A DNA stretch of 64,000 nucleotides. Source: Pseudomonas sp. Root562. Lineage in GTDB: Bacteria > Pseudomonadota > Gammaproteobacteria > Pseudomonadales > Pseudomonadaceae. Positions 1-9,046 of this stretch are shown here, one piece after another (position 1 is the stretch's first letter; the number at the start of each line of letters is the position of its first letter). Position numbers and translations under genes: made by a program. The notes below the pieces were generated by a model. The model was not told where the DNA came from. It searched no databases and saw only the letters and a program-made list of their open reading frames with translations. The stretch spans positions 24,138 through 88,137 of the forward strand of contig NZ_LMGK01000021.1 of assembly GCF_001427125.1 (NCBI RefSeq). Reading direction: 5' to 3'.

Positions 1-300
1 GCGCCCGGGTTCATCACGACTGAGACCCGCCTGTGATCGTTCCCATGCTCCGCGTGGGAATGCCTGTTCGGACGCTCCGCGTTCGGCTTCTCAGTGGACG
101 CAGAGCGTCCCGGGCTGCATTCCCACGCAGAGCGTGGGAACGACCGACGCGCCCGGGTTCATCACGACTGAGACCCGCCTGTGATCGTTCCCATGCTCCG
201 CGTGGGAACGCCTCTTCGGACGCTCCGCGTTCGGCTTCGCAGTGGACGCAGAGGGTCCCGAGCTGCATTCCCATGCAGAGTGTGGGAACGATCAGTCGGG
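1..300. repeat. Two tandem copies (148-bp period) of a dispersed Pseudomonas repeat
   Basis: The sequence starting at base 1 recurs from base 149 with a few substitutions, so the period is 148 bp. Each unit contains nested palindromes: a GTTCCCATGC/GCGTGGGAA hairpin, a GGACGCTCCGCG segment answered by a GCAGAGCGTCC segment, and a closing TGGGAACGA arm. A third, shorter relative lies at 44839-44948. Elements of this kind are scattered between genes in the P. fluorescens group. Frames that stay open across the repeat are products of its symmetry and I do not call them genes. The first unit may be cut by the window edge. Confidence 0.8.
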
Positions 301-468
301 TCATGAAAATCCACCTGCTCGATTTTCAGTATTCGCGACACGGCATATCCGTGAGCGACACTTCTTACCTCTTCACGAAAATTAATTTCACCTCGTTTGA
401 TAATCGCGCCTCGAAATGTTTTATGAGTTTCACAAATATTTCGACGTGACCCTCTCGAGGAGTAGCGC
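301..468 (+). promoter_or_regulatory. Upstream region of the permease operon, with inverted repeats
   Basis: This AT-richer stretch between the repeat array and the permease gene holds an imperfect inverted repeat, TCGAAATGTTT at 411-421 facing AAATATTTCGA at 434-444, and a short palindrome AAATTAATTT at 379-388. Either could be the operator of the RpiR-type regulator encoded second in the operon; this is inference from position and symmetry only. A strong ribosome binding site (GAGGAG) precedes the ATG at 469. No protein-coding frame is supported here. Confidence 0.35.
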
Positions 469-1818
469 ATGACCCTGTCCTTCGGCTATTGGCTGCTGGT
501 GTATGCCGCCATCGCCATCATTGCTCTGATCGTTCTGATCGCCCGTTACCGGCTTAATCCGTTCATTGTCATCACCCTGATTTCCATCGGCCTCGCCCTG
601 GTGGCAGGCATGCCGCCGTCGGGTGTGGTGGGGGCCTATGAGGCCGGCGTCGGCAAGACCCTGGGGCACATCGCGCTGGTGGTAGCGCTGGGTACGATGC
701 TCGGCAAGATGATGGCCGAGTCCGGCGGCGCCGAGCAGGTGGCGCGGACCTTGATCGACCGTTTTGGCGAGAAGAACGCGCACTGGGCAATGGTTTGCAT
801 CGCGTTCCTGGTGGGATTGCCGCTGTTCTTCGAAGTCGGTTTTGTGTTGCTGGTGCCGATTGCATTCACCGTAGCGCGACGGGTCGGCGTGTCGATCCTG
901 ATGGTCGGCTTGCCGATGGTGGCCGGGCTCTCGGTGGTCCACGCGCTGGTGCCGCCGCACCCGGCGGCGATGCTGGCGGTGCAGGTGTATCAGGCGTCGG
1001 TGGGGCAGACCTTGCTCTACGCGATTGCGATCGGCATTCCGACGGCGATCATCGCAGGTCCCCTGTACGCCAAATTCATTGTGCCGCGCATCCAGCTGCC
1101 GGCGGAGAACCCGCTGGAGCGCCAGTTCCTCGAACGCGAACCGCGCGACAGCCTGCCGGGTTTCGGCATCACCATGGCGACGATTCTGTTGCCGGTGGTG
1201 TTGATGCTGATCGGCGGCTGGGCCAACCTGATTTCCACGCCGGGTACGGGTTTCAACCAGTTCCTGCTGTTCATCGGCAACTCGGTGATCGCGCTGTTGC
1301 TGGCGACATTGCTGAGCTTCTGGACCCTCGGTCTGGCCCAAGGGTTCAACCGCGAATCGATCCTCAAGTTCACCAACGAATGTTTGGCGCCGACAGCCAG
1401 CATTACCCTGCTGGTGGGTGCCGGTGGCGGCCTGAACCGGATTCTGGTGGACGCCGGCGTCACCGACCAGATCGTCGGCCTGGCCCATGAATTCCATTTG
1501 TCACCGCTGTTGATGGGCTGGTTGTTCGCCGCACTGATGCGCATCGCCACAGGTTCTGCCACCGTGGCCATGACCACTGCCTCGGGCGTGGTGGCGCCGG
1601 TGGCTATCGGCCTGGGTTATCCGCATCCGGAGTTGCTGGTGCTGGCCACCGGCGCGGGTTCGGTGATTTTTTCCCACGTCAACGACGGTGGCTTCTGGTT
1701 GATCAAGGAATACTTCAACATGACCGTCACCCAGACCTTCAAGACCTGGACCGTGCTTGAGACATTGATCTCGCTCGTCGCTTTTGGTCTGACCGTTGGC
1801 CTTTCTTACCTGATTTAA
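469..1818 (+). CDS. GntP-family permease (gluconate/D-serine transporter family)
   Basis: This 449-residue inner-membrane protein has the even run of hydrophobic helices and the Gly/Pro-rich loops of the GntP family, for example the stretch around 'LVPPHPAAM' near residue 160 and the 'HVNDGGFW' signature near residue 403. GntP members import gluconate, D-serine and related hydroxy or amino acids by proton symport. It is followed 15 bp later by an RpiR/SIS regulator and then a D-aminoacylase. The context therefore suggests uptake of an N-acyl-D-amino acid or D-amino acid rather than gluconate; that substrate is inferred. The ATG at 469 follows a GAGGAG site with good spacing. Confidence 0.85.
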   Translation: MTLSFGYWLLVYAAIAIIALIVLIARYRLNPFIVITLISIGLALVAGMPPSGVVGAYEAGVGKTLGHIALVVALGTMLGKMMAESGGAEQVARTLIDRFGEKNAHWAMVCIAFLVGLPLFFEVGFVLLVPIAFTVARRVGVSILMVGLPMVAGLSVVHALVPPHPAAMLAVQVYQASVGQTLLYAIAIGIPTAIIAGPLYAKFIVPRIQLPAENPLERQFLEREPRDSLPGFGITMATILLPVVLMLIGGWANLISTPGTGFNQFLLFIGNSVIALLLATLLSFWTLGLAQGFNRESILKFTNECLAPTASITLLVGAGGGLNRILVDAGVTDQIVGLAHEFHLSPLLMGWLFAALMRIATGSATVAMTTASGVVAPVAIGLGYPHPELLVLATGAGSVIFSHVNDGGFWLIKEYFNMTVTQTFKTWTVLETLISLVAFGLTVGLSYLI

Positions 1819-1833
1819 CCGGAGTCGCCCGTC

Positions 1834-2694
1834 ATGGACATCCTCTACCAGATCCGCGCCCGTCAGGACTCCTTCAGTGCCGGCGAAGGCCGCATCGCCC
1901 GGCTGATGCTCGACGACGTAGGGTTCGCCGCGTCCGCCAGTCTCGATGAGCTGGCGCAGCGGGCGGAGGTGAGCACCGCCACCTTGTCGCGGTTTGCCCG
2001 CACGGTCGGCTGCAAGGACTTGCGTGACCTGCGCTTGCAACTGGCCCAGGCCAACGGCGTCGGCAGCCGGTTTCTCGACCCGGCGGGCACACCGGATCAG
2101 TCGGCGTTTTACGGACAGATCGTCGGTGATATCGAATCGACCTTGCGCCAGCACCTGGCAGCCTTTGACGAGTCGCGTTTTACCGATGCCGTCAAACTGC
2201 TGGGCAAGGCGCGGATGATTCACGCGTTCGGCATGGGCGGCTGCTCGACCTTGTGCAGCGATGAACTGCAAGTGCGCCTGGTGCGCCTCGGTTACCCGAT
2301 TGCGGTGTGCCACGACGCGGTAATGATGCGGGTCACCGCGGCCAGCCTGAGCCCCGACCATGTGCTGATCGTTTGTTCGCTGACCGGGATCACGCCGGAG
2401 CTGGTCGAAACGGTAGAACTGGCACGCAACTACGGCGCACGCGTCCTGGCCATCACCCGCAGCGATTCGCCGTTGGCACAATTGGCGGACATCGTCCTGC
2501 CGCTGCAAAGCGCCGAAACTTCATTCATCTATAAGCCCACGGCGGCACGCTACGGCATGCTGCTGGCCATTGATGTGCTTGCCACCGAACTCGCACTGGC
2601 CAACCCTCAAGACAATCAAGAACGTCTGCGGCGGATCAAACTCGCCCTGGACGATTACCGCGGCGGCGACGATCACCTGCCGCTGGGAGACTGA
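1834..2694 (+). CDS. MurR/RpiR-family transcriptional regulator (HTH + SIS)
   Basis: The protein has 286 residues. The N-terminal 75 or so form the RpiR-type helix-turn-helix ('RAEVSTATLSRFARTVGC'), and residues 120-250 form a SIS sugar-isomerase fold that normally binds a phosphosugar or similar effector ('CSLTGITPELVETVELA'). It lies between the permease and the aminoacylase genes and ends one base before the aminoacylase ATG, so it is co-transcribed and probably translationally coupled. It most likely controls this operon in response to its substrate. The effector cannot be read from the sequence. Confidence 0.88.
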   Translation: MDILYQIRARQDSFSAGEGRIARLMLDDVGFAASASLDELAQRAEVSTATLSRFARTVGCKDLRDLRLQLAQANGVGSRFLDPAGTPDQSAFYGQIVGDIESTLRQHLAAFDESRFTDAVKLLGKARMIHAFGMGGCSTLCSDELQVRLVRLGYPIAVCHDAVMMRVTAASLSPDHVLIVCSLTGITPELVETVELARNYGARVLAITRSDSPLAQLADIVLPLQSAETSFIYKPTAARYGMLLAIDVLATELALANPQDNQERLRRIKLALDDYRGGDDHLPLGD

Positions 2695-2695
2695 C

Positions 2696-4150
2696 ATGAT
2701 GTACGACACGCTGATCCGCAATGCCCTGGTCATCGACGGCAGCAACAGCCCCGGTTACCCGGCTGACGTGGCGATCCTGAACGGGCGCATCGAGCGCATC
2801 GGCGACTTGCATGACGCCCGCGCCCGTGAAGAGATCGACGCGGCGGCAAAGGTGCTGGCGCCGGGTTTCATTGACGTGCATACCCACGATGACACGGTGG
2901 TGATCCGCCAACCGCAGATGTTGCCCAAGCTCAGCCAGGGCGTGACCACGGTGATCGTCGGCAACTGCGGGATCAGCGCCTCGCCGGTGAGTTTGCGCGC
3001 TGATCCACCGGACCCGATGAACCTGCTCGGCAGCGCGGCTGCGTTTGTCTATCCCACATTCCGCGACTACCGCGCGGCGGTCGAAGCGGCGAACACCACG
3101 TTGAACGTCGCGGCATTGGTCGGGCATACCGCGTTGCGCAGCAATCACCTTGATGACCTGTTTCGCACGGCAACGCCCGAAGAAATCGCCGCGATGCGCG
3201 AGCAGCTTCGCGAGAGCCTGCAAGCCGGTGCGTTGGGTTTGTCCACCGGCCTGGCCTACGCCAGCGCCTTCTCGGCTTCCACCGACGAAGTCATGCAATT
3301 GACCGAAGAGCTGACGGCGTTCGGTGCGGTCTACACCACCCATTTGCGCAGCGAGTTCGAACCGGTGCTGGAAGCCATGGATGAGGCGTTCCAAATCGGC
3401 CGCCACGCGAAATCGCCGGTGATCATTTCCCATCTCAAATGTGCAGGGGCGGGTAATTGGGGTCGCAGTCCGCAACTGTTGGCGTCACTCGAACAGGCCG
3501 CCAAAACCCATCCAGTGGGTTGCGATTGCTATCCCTATGCCGCGAGCTCTTCGACGCTGGATCTCAAGCAAGTTACCGATGCCCATCGCATCACCATTAC
3601 CTGGTCGACGCCGCACCCGGAAATGGGCGGGCGGGACTTGATCGACATCGCCGCGCAATGGAACCTGCCGTTGCACGATGCCGCCCGCCAACTGCAACCC
3701 GCGGGTGCGGTGTATTACGGGATGGACGAGGCCGACGTGCGCAGAATTCTCGCTCATCCACTGTCGATGGTCGGTTCTGACGGCTTGCCGGAAGACCCGT
3801 TCCCGCACCCTCGGTTGTGGGGGGCGTTCCCGCGGGTGCTCGGACATTTCAGTCGCGACGTAGGCCTGTTCCCGCTGCACACCGCTGTGCACAAAATGAC
3901 CGGGTTGTCGGCGGCGCGATTCGGCTTGAAGGCGCGCGGCGAGATTCGTCAGGGCCATTGGGCGGACCTGGTGCTGTTCGACCCCGCGACCATTCGCGAT
4001 GTCGCCGACTTTAACGATCCTCAACGGGCGGCCGAAGGCATTGAAGGGGTGTGGATCAATGGCGTCCTGAGTTACCGGGACGGTCAAGCCAACGGGCGAC
4101 GTGAAGGGCGGTTTCTGGCGCGGGAAGGTGACTTGCGCGACGGGTTTTAA
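2696..4150 (+). CDS. D-aminoacylase / N-acyl-D-amino-acid deacylase (amidohydrolase family)
   Basis: This 484-residue metal-dependent amidohydrolase is expected to release a D-amino acid from its N-acyl derivative. The metal-site motif 'DVHTHDD' (His62, His64), the 'GNCGIS' motif (Cys91, matching the metal-ligand cysteine of D-aminoacylases), the 'SHLKC' segment and the late 'VGSDGLPEDPFPHPR' segment with the conserved Asp are all present. I chose the ATG at 2696 because the upstream regulator stops at 2694 and the alternative ATG at 2570 is inside that gene. The frame opens with two Met codons (2696, 2699) and either could be used. The gene ends the permease-regulator-aminoacylase operon. 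Confidence 0.88.
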   Translation: MMYDTLIRNALVIDGSNSPGYPADVAILNGRIERIGDLHDARAREEIDAAAKVLAPGFIDVHTHDDTVVIRQPQMLPKLSQGVTTVIVGNCGISASPVSLRADPPDPMNLLGSAAAFVYPTFRDYRAAVEAANTTLNVAALVGHTALRSNHLDDLFRTATPEEIAAMREQLRESLQAGALGLSTGLAYASAFSASTDEVMQLTEELTAFGAVYTTHLRSEFEPVLEAMDEAFQIGRHAKSPVIISHLKCAGAGNWGRSPQLLASLEQAAKTHPVGCDCYPYAASSSTLDLKQVTDAHRITITWSTPHPEMGGRDLIDIAAQWNLPLHDAARQLQPAGAVYYGMDEADVRRILAHPLSMVGSDGLPEDPFPHPRLWGAFPRVLGHFSRDVGLFPLHTAVHKMTGLSAARFGLKARGEIRQGHWADLVLFDPATIRDVADFNDPQRAAEGIEGVWINGVLSYRDGQANGRREGRFLAREGDLRDGF

Positions 4151-4272
4151 AGGCAATTCGAGCAATGCGTCACAGTGATGGCACATTGAGATTAAAGAAT
4201 GCCCTCAACAAGCCGAATTGCTGACGTACAGCCCGGCTACACTGTGGGCTATTTCTGTCTGGGAGCAACTCG

Positions 4273-4641
4273 ATGAGCTTCGGCAAAACCACCCCGATCC
4301 TGCGGATCTTCGATGAAATCAAGGCAGTTGAGTTCTACGTCGACTTCCTCGGATTCAAGATCGACTGGCAACACCGCTTTGAAGCCAACTTCCCGCTGTA
4401 CCTGCAAGTCTCCCGCGGCGAATGCGTATTGCACCTGTCCGAACACCACGGCGACGCGACACCGGGCTCGGCCCTGCGCATCGAAACCGATGAACTGGAA
4501 ACCTTCCAGCAACAACTGCTGGCCAAGGAATACACCTTCGCCCGCCCTCACATCCAGGCCATGCCCTGGGGCAGCCAGGACATGACCGTGACCGATCCGT
4601 TTGGCAATCGGTTGGTGTTTACCAATGCGATCAGTGTTTGA
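4273..4641 (+). CDS. VOC-family (glyoxalase/bleomycin-resistance fold) protein
   Basis: This 122-residue protein has the vicinal-oxygen-chelate pattern: an N-terminal strand-helix with 'FDEIKAVEFYVDFLGF', a central 'GECVLHLSEHHGDATPG' and a closing 'DPFGNRLVFTNAI' motif. The length and the 'LHLSEHHGD' segment resemble the bleomycin-resistance-like subfamily annotated in many pseudomonads. It has its own promoter space (4151-4272) and no obvious partner gene. Substrate unknown; binding of a small ligand or a lyase/isomerase role are both possible. Confidence 0.75.
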   Translation: MSFGKTTPILRIFDEIKAVEFYVDFLGFKIDWQHRFEANFPLYLQVSRGECVLHLSEHHGDATPGSALRIETDELETFQQQLLAKEYTFARPHIQAMPWGSQDMTVTDPFGNRLVFTNAISV

Positions 4642-4660
4642 AAATGTTCAGTGACAGATA

Positions 4661-4693
4661 GATCCCCATCGCGAGCAAGCTCGCGAATGGATC
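4661..4693. terminator. REP-like hairpin between convergent genes
   Basis: A near-perfect palindrome TCGCGAGCAAGCTCGCGA at 4669-4686 lies inside GATCC...GGATC flanks. It sits between the stops of the convergent VOC and chemoreceptor genes. The 'GCGAGCAAGCTCGC' hairpin is a very common repetitive extragenic palindrome in Pseudomonas and may serve as a bidirectional transcript end. No T-run follows it. Confidence 0.55.
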
Positions 4694-4716
4694 TTTGATT
4701 CAGCGCTGACCCGGCG

Positions 4717-6636
4717 TCAAACGCGGAAGTGGCTCACCATCGCCTGCAATTGATTGCCCAATCGTGCCAGTTCAACACTGGAGGCGGCGGTTTCATCGCT
4801 GGCCGCAGCGGTTTGTTCGGAGACGTCGCGCACGTTGATGATGCTGCGGCTGATCTCTTCGGCCACGGCGCTTTGCTGTTCGGCAGCGGCGGCAATCTGT
4901 TGGTTCATCGACTGGATGTTCGACACCGTGCGAGTGATGTTTTCCAGTGATGCGCCGGCCTTGCGCGTCAACGCGACACTGCTGTCGGTCAGGGTGCGGC
5001 TGTTGTTCATCACCGCAGCCACTTGCTGGGTGCCGTTCTGCAGGCCGGCCACCAGGCCTTCGATTTCTTCGGTGGATTTCTGCGTGCGCTGGGCCAGGCC
5101 ACGGACTTCGTCGGCCACCACGGCAAAACCACGCCCGGCTTCACCGGCGCGGGCCGCTTCAATCGCTGCGTTAAGCGCCAGCAGGTTGGTCTGTTCGGCC
5201 ACGGCCTTGATCACGTCCATGACGCTGCCGATCTTGTCACTTTCCTGTTGCAGCACGCTCATGGCTTCGGTCGAGCGCAGCACTTCGTTGGCCAGTCGCT
5301 CGATCTGGGCAATGGCCTCGCCCACCACTTTGTCACCTTCGCGGGCTTCGCCATCGGCGGCCGCAGCCGCTTGTGAGGCTTGCTCGGCATTGCGCGCGAC
5401 TTCCTGCACGGTGGCCGTCATCTCGTGCATTGCGGTGGCGACCTGATCTGTCTCGATTTTCTGACTGTTGACCCCGGCGCTGGTTTGCTCGGTGACGGCC
5501 GACAACTCTTCGGCGGCGCTGGCAATCTGGGTGACGCCGTCGCGGATGCCACTGATCAAATCGCGCAGGGTCACGCCCATGCGTGCGATGCCCTGTTGCA
5601 AAACCCCGAGTTCGTCGCGGCGGGTGACCTTGACGTCCTGGGACAGGTCGCCACTGGCAATGCGATCGACCACCGCCAGGGTGTCGCGCAATGGGCCGGT
5701 GATCTGCCGGGTAATCAGCACCGCGGCAATGATGCCCACCAGCAATGCCAGTAGCGTGCTGACCAGCTGCAGGGTGCGGGCCTTGGCGCTTTCGGCATCA
5801 CGACGGTCAAGCTGGATCTGATACAGCTGCTCGCTCAGGCTGACGATGGCTGCGCCCTGGTCGGTCATTTCCTTGCGCGCTTGCACGATATCGCTGTTCG
5901 CGGTTTTGTAAGCCTGCAAGGCGTTGCGGTAGTTGCCGAGTGCCGTTTCCAGTCGACGCAGTTCATCTGGTTGCGCGTCGGCGAAGTGTGCATTGAGGGA
6001 CTTCACGCTGGTGATCGCGGAGTCGAGTTGGGCGAGCGCTTTTTGCTCGGTCTCGGCGTTGGAGGTGGCGGTGTAGCCACGCACTTCGTAGCGGGCCAGG
6101 AGGAAGGCTTCTTTGGCGGCGGTGATGGCCTGGAACTGTTCGAAGCGTTGCTCGCTCGACGGCATTTGTTGCACGCGGGTGTTGATGTCGTTGATCAACG
6201 TGTTGGCCGTTTCTGCATTCGCAGTCATGACGTCACGCGCACTGTTGCCGGCGCGATAAGCACCGCGCATTTTATTCAGCGATGTCTTGTAGGCATCGAT
6301 GACAGTACCTTGCTCCCTGAGCAGCTTGAGATTCTCCGGGCTCTTGAATTTGACCAGCAAAGCTTGCTGTTGAGCGGAAAACGCGTCGAGGGTGGTTTGC
6401 ACATTTTGTGCGGTGGTTTCGTCACCGTTGGCCAGCATGTATTGCAGGCGCACCACGCGCAGCTTCGTCAGGCCGGCGTTGAGCTGGGTGATGTCGCTCA
6501 TCCAGTTGCTGCGGTCAATCAGGCTGCCCAGGCTGGTCCAGCCGGTGAGGGCGAGCACGCAGGTCAAGGCCAGTACCAGGCCAAACCCCAGGCCCAGTTT
6601 CAGGTTCACGCTGATATTGCCGAACCAGCTATTCAT
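4717..6636 (-). CDS. Methyl-accepting chemotaxis protein with HBM-type sensor
   Basis: This 639-residue chemoreceptor has a transmembrane helix near residues 13-33. A long all-helical periplasmic region (about 40-280) follows, with the repeated 'VVRLQYMLANGDE' and 'ARYEVRGYTATSNAE' segments typical of the helical bimodular (HBM) sensor domain. The second membrane helix is at about 285-310, then HAMP, then the signalling domain with the conserved hairpin tip 'AIEAARAGEAGRGFAVVADE'. HBM receptors such as McpS of P. putida sense TCA intermediates and acetate, but ligands vary and none can be assigned here. The ATG at 6636 follows GGAGG with 7-nt spacing and is preferred over a TTG one codon upstream. 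The gene is monocistronic. Confidence 0.92.
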   Translation of the reverse strand: MNSWFGNISVNLKLGLGFGLVLALTCVLALTGWTSLGSLIDRSNWMSDITQLNAGLTKLRVVRLQYMLANGDETTAQNVQTTLDAFSAQQQALLVKFKSPENLKLLREQGTVIDAYKTSLNKMRGAYRAGNSARDVMTANAETANTLINDINTRVQQMPSSEQRFEQFQAITAAKEAFLLARYEVRGYTATSNAETEQKALAQLDSAITSVKSLNAHFADAQPDELRRLETALGNYRNALQAYKTANSDIVQARKEMTDQGAAIVSLSEQLYQIQLDRRDAESAKARTLQLVSTLLALLVGIIAAVLITRQITGPLRDTLAVVDRIASGDLSQDVKVTRRDELGVLQQGIARMGVTLRDLISGIRDGVTQIASAAEELSAVTEQTSAGVNSQKIETDQVATAMHEMTATVQEVARNAEQASQAAAAADGEAREGDKVVGEAIAQIERLANEVLRSTEAMSVLQQESDKIGSVMDVIKAVAEQTNLLALNAAIEAARAGEAGRGFAVVADEVRGLAQRTQKSTEEIEGLVAGLQNGTQQVAAVMNNSRTLTDSSVALTRKAGASLENITRTVSNIQSMNQQIAAAAEQQSAVAEEISRSIINVRDVSEQTAAASDETAASSVELARLGNQLQAMVSHFRV

Positions 6637-6856
6637 CAAAATTCCTCCAGGAACGTAATGTTTCTCGATCGTCGGTTGGCTGGAAGATTGTTGTTTTTGG
6701 GGGCCAGCATGCGGTGTAGACGGACTGTATCGGCAGCCATCGCGAGAGCTGAAAGGATTTTGTCGGAGGGATCGTGTAACAAGGTTTTTTTCACATGCGT
6801 TTCACCGGCTGCCGACGCCAATCTATTTACCTTCGCCGCATTGAATCAAAGGTTGC

Positions 6857-7549
6857 ATGCCGGCGAGGCGGCTTGATGTGGAATTGAGACTGAATCTGTT
6901 CGGAATAAACCGCTCGATCGATTTGAGCGGTTTTGCCCGTTATCGCAATGCCGCGGTGGTACTGGCCTCGGCGCTGTTGGTGATCCCCCTCACGGTGTTT
7001 CTGTTACGGCCGGCCGCCGTGCCGGACCTGGCTCACGGCAATGTCGCCGGTGCCCGGGCGATGCTGTCGGAGTGGGCCAGGGGCGACCTGATTGTGCTGG
7101 TACGCCATGTCGAACGCTGCGATCACTCCCGCGCCGCTTGCCTGATGGGTAACGATGGCATTACCGATCGTTCGCGCAGCGTTGCGCTGGCCGTCGGTGC
7201 GCGGTTCGCCCAGTTGGGGCTCGACAGCGCTGACATCTACAACAGCCCGGTACTGCGCACGGCGCAAACGGCTGGGTACATGTTCAACAAGGTCAGCAGC
7301 GGTGACGACTGGCTGGTCGACTGCAAGGGTTCCATGTTGCGCGATGCGCTGGCGCACAAAGTCGCGGGGCGCAATCTGATACTGGTGACGCACAGCGAAT
7401 GCATGGTGCAACTGGAGAAAGACCTCAAACAGCCGAACGCCACCCCGGGTTACGGCGCCTCGCTGTTCATCACTGCGGCAGAACATCAAGCGCCACGCAT
7501 GCTCGGCCTGATCGATGCTTCGGACTGGCGCTCGGTGACAATCCAATGA
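6857..7549 (+). CDS. Histidine phosphatase family protein (Ais/PmrG-like), membrane-anchored
   Basis: This 230-residue protein has a membrane anchor at about residues 32-52, followed by a histidine-phosphatase domain with the 'VRHVER' motif (phosphorylated His of the RHxxR signature) and 'LVTHSECM' carrying the second catalytic His. The 'ERCDHS' segment after the first motif is typical of the Ais/PmrG-like group that removes heptose phosphate from lipopolysaccharide core. Its stop overlaps the start of the PAP2 phosphatase gene (ATGA at 7546), so the two are coupled. A role in envelope lipid or LPS dephosphorylation is plausible but inferred. Confidence 0.75.
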   Translation: MPARRLDVELRLNLFGINRSIDLSGFARYRNAAVVLASALLVIPLTVFLLRPAAVPDLAHGNVAGARAMLSEWARGDLIVLVRHVERCDHSRAACLMGNDGITDRSRSVALAVGARFAQLGLDSADIYNSPVLRTAQTAGYMFNKVSSGDDWLVDCKGSMLRDALAHKVAGRNLILVTHSECMVQLEKDLKQPNATPGYGASLFITAAEHQAPRMLGLIDASDWRSVTIQ

Positions 7550-8379
7550 ATTCACTCTCCCGTTATCGCTTTTATGCGGTCAACTTCGGTATCCCGCTGG
7601 CCTGTGCGGTTCTGGTGTTCCTGACGTTCGATTTGACCCGCATCGACATCGCCTTCAGCAATCTTTTCTTTGATCCGGTAACGCAAACATTCCCGTTGGA
7701 CCATGTGCATCTGTTCGAAAAGATCACGCATAAATGGGCACGGATCATTCCGAACTGGACCGGCGAAATCGCCATCGTGGGCGCCTTGCTGTCGTTCCTC
7801 TGGCCGCGCCTGAAGGCGGAAAAACATCCGAAGATCATCGCGTTTCTGGAAAAAATAAAAGTCGCGGCAGTGCTGCGGTTTGCCAGCAAGCATCGACGGG
7901 ATTTTCTCTACGTAGTGTTCGCGTTTTCCATCAGCACCGGTTTGATCCACTACCTCAAGGGCCACACCAGTGTGTATTGCCCCATTGAAACCACCCAGTA
8001 CGGCGGCAAGATCGAGCACAAGGAGTGGTACGAAAACTTCGATTTGCTGAAGGTCGCCGGTGACGGTCGCTGCTGGCCGGGCGGGCATGCTTCGGGGGGC
8101 TTCACCCTGCTGGCGTTGTACTTCGTGGCACGGCGTTATCGCTGGCGTTATTCCAAGGCAATCCTGTACGGCTCGCTGGCGCTGGGATTCGTCTACGGCA
8201 CCACGCGGGTGCTGCAGGGCTGGCACTACATGTCCCACACGTTCTGGGCCGGGATAGTTGTGTGGCTCGCCTGCCTGCTGACGGCGCTGGCGTTTTATGG
8301 GCGGGCGCTACTGGAGATGCCGGTGCTGCAAAAGGTCGAAGAACCGAGAGTGGTGGCTGAGTCTCAGCCTATTGGTTGA
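7546..8379 (+). CDS. PAP2-family lipid phosphatase (membrane)
   Basis: This 277-residue multi-spanning protein carries the PAP2 phosphatase signature in three parts: 'YLKGHTSVYCP', 'WPGGHASGGF' (PSGH-like) and 'TRVLQGWHYMSHTFWAG' with the active-site Arg and His. Relatives remove phosphate from lipid A, undecaprenyl pyrophosphate or phosphatidylglycerol phosphate. The ATG at 7546 overlaps the upstream stop codon; the frame is open further upstream, but that part lies inside the preceding gene. Together with the preceding histidine phosphatase it forms a two-gene operon likely acting on envelope phospho-groups. Exact substrate unknown. Confidence 0.8.
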   Translation: MNSLSRYRFYAVNFGIPLACAVLVFLTFDLTRIDIAFSNLFFDPVTQTFPLDHVHLFEKITHKWARIIPNWTGEIAIVGALLSFLWPRLKAEKHPKIIAFLEKIKVAAVLRFASKHRRDFLYVVFAFSISTGLIHYLKGHTSVYCPIETTQYGGKIEHKEWYENFDLLKVAGDGRCWPGGHASGGFTLLALYFVARRYRWRYSKAILYGSLALGFVYGTTRVLQGWHYMSHTFWAGIVVWLACLLTALAFYGRALLEMPVLQKVEEPRVVAESQPIG

Positions 8380-8395
8380 GACGGTTCGCACAGCT

Positions 8396-8427
8396 CCAAT
8401 GTGGGAGCGACGTTGCTCCCACATTGG
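8396..8427. terminator. Perfect 13-bp hairpin between convergent genes
   Basis: CCAATGTGGGAGC at 8396-8408 and GCTCCCACATTGG at 8415-8427 form a perfect 13-bp stem with a 6-nt loop. It lies between the ends of the PAP2 gene and the convergent small DUF6124-like gene. It resembles the dispersed 'TGTGGGAGC' repeats of Pseudomonas and probably ends transcripts from both sides. Confidence 0.65.
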
Positions 8428-8479
8428 ATTGATGCCGTTCGCAGCTTTTGTGCACGAACAATTATGCGGTGGCGCAGAT

Positions 8480-8746
8480 TTATACCTGCGGATCAACGTT
8501 ATCCAGCGCCCGGTTTACCGCCAGTTCCGCCAGCATGATGATCTGCGCGATGGCCAATGCGGTGTTGCGCTGAGTGCCGGTCAGGAAGGTGGCGAAATCA
8601 TTGGTCATGACACTGGCTGAGGCCAATGACTCACAGGCGTGGACGAGGAGGTTTTCGGTGCTGATGTCCGGAAGGACTGTGAAGAACGGGCTTGGGCTGT
8701 AGGGCTTTTCGGTTTCGAAGGGCGGATCGGGGATTAGCTTGTCCAT
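8480..8746 (-). CDS. Small DUF6124/DUF3077-like protein
   Basis: This 88-residue protein has a Pro-rich start ('PDPPFETEKPYSPSPFF') followed by a helical part 'STENLLVHACESLASAS', the pattern of the small Pseudomonas-specific DUF6124/DUF3077-type proteins. I chose the ATG at 8746 because the AGAGGT site lies 6 nt upstream; the ATG two codons earlier would directly abut that site. No function is known for the family. It stands alone between two hairpins and the type VI island. Confidence 0.7.
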   Translation of the reverse strand: MDKLIPDPPFETEKPYSPSPFFTVLPDISTENLLVHACESLASASVMTNDFATFLTGTQRNTALAIAQIIMLAELAVNRALDNVDPQV

Positions 8747-9046
8747 AGACATACCTCTTGCTGAGGCCACCACTTTCCGTTTCTCACGCGGCGAAGAGGT
8801 GGCAGCTATGTACGGGGTGAGAAAACCGGTATGGACACCCGGCCAGACCGAAGTCTGCCCGCACACAGCCGCCATAACGCATTCACGGCCAGCAGATTAG
8901 CTGGCGGCGATTATGCGATTACTGACACTGGATGACCATAAGTTGCCGGGGTTCTCACACCCGATCACTGACTTTTTCAGCGACAACAAAAGACTAGAGA
9001 GCCCACTTCCGACCGCCAACCTGAAAAACCTGTGGGATTTTTCAGC

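Noticed and set aside
1..300. CRISPR array
   Set aside because: There are only two long units with internal palindromes and similar, not unique, spacers, and no cas genes. It is a dispersed extragenic repeat.
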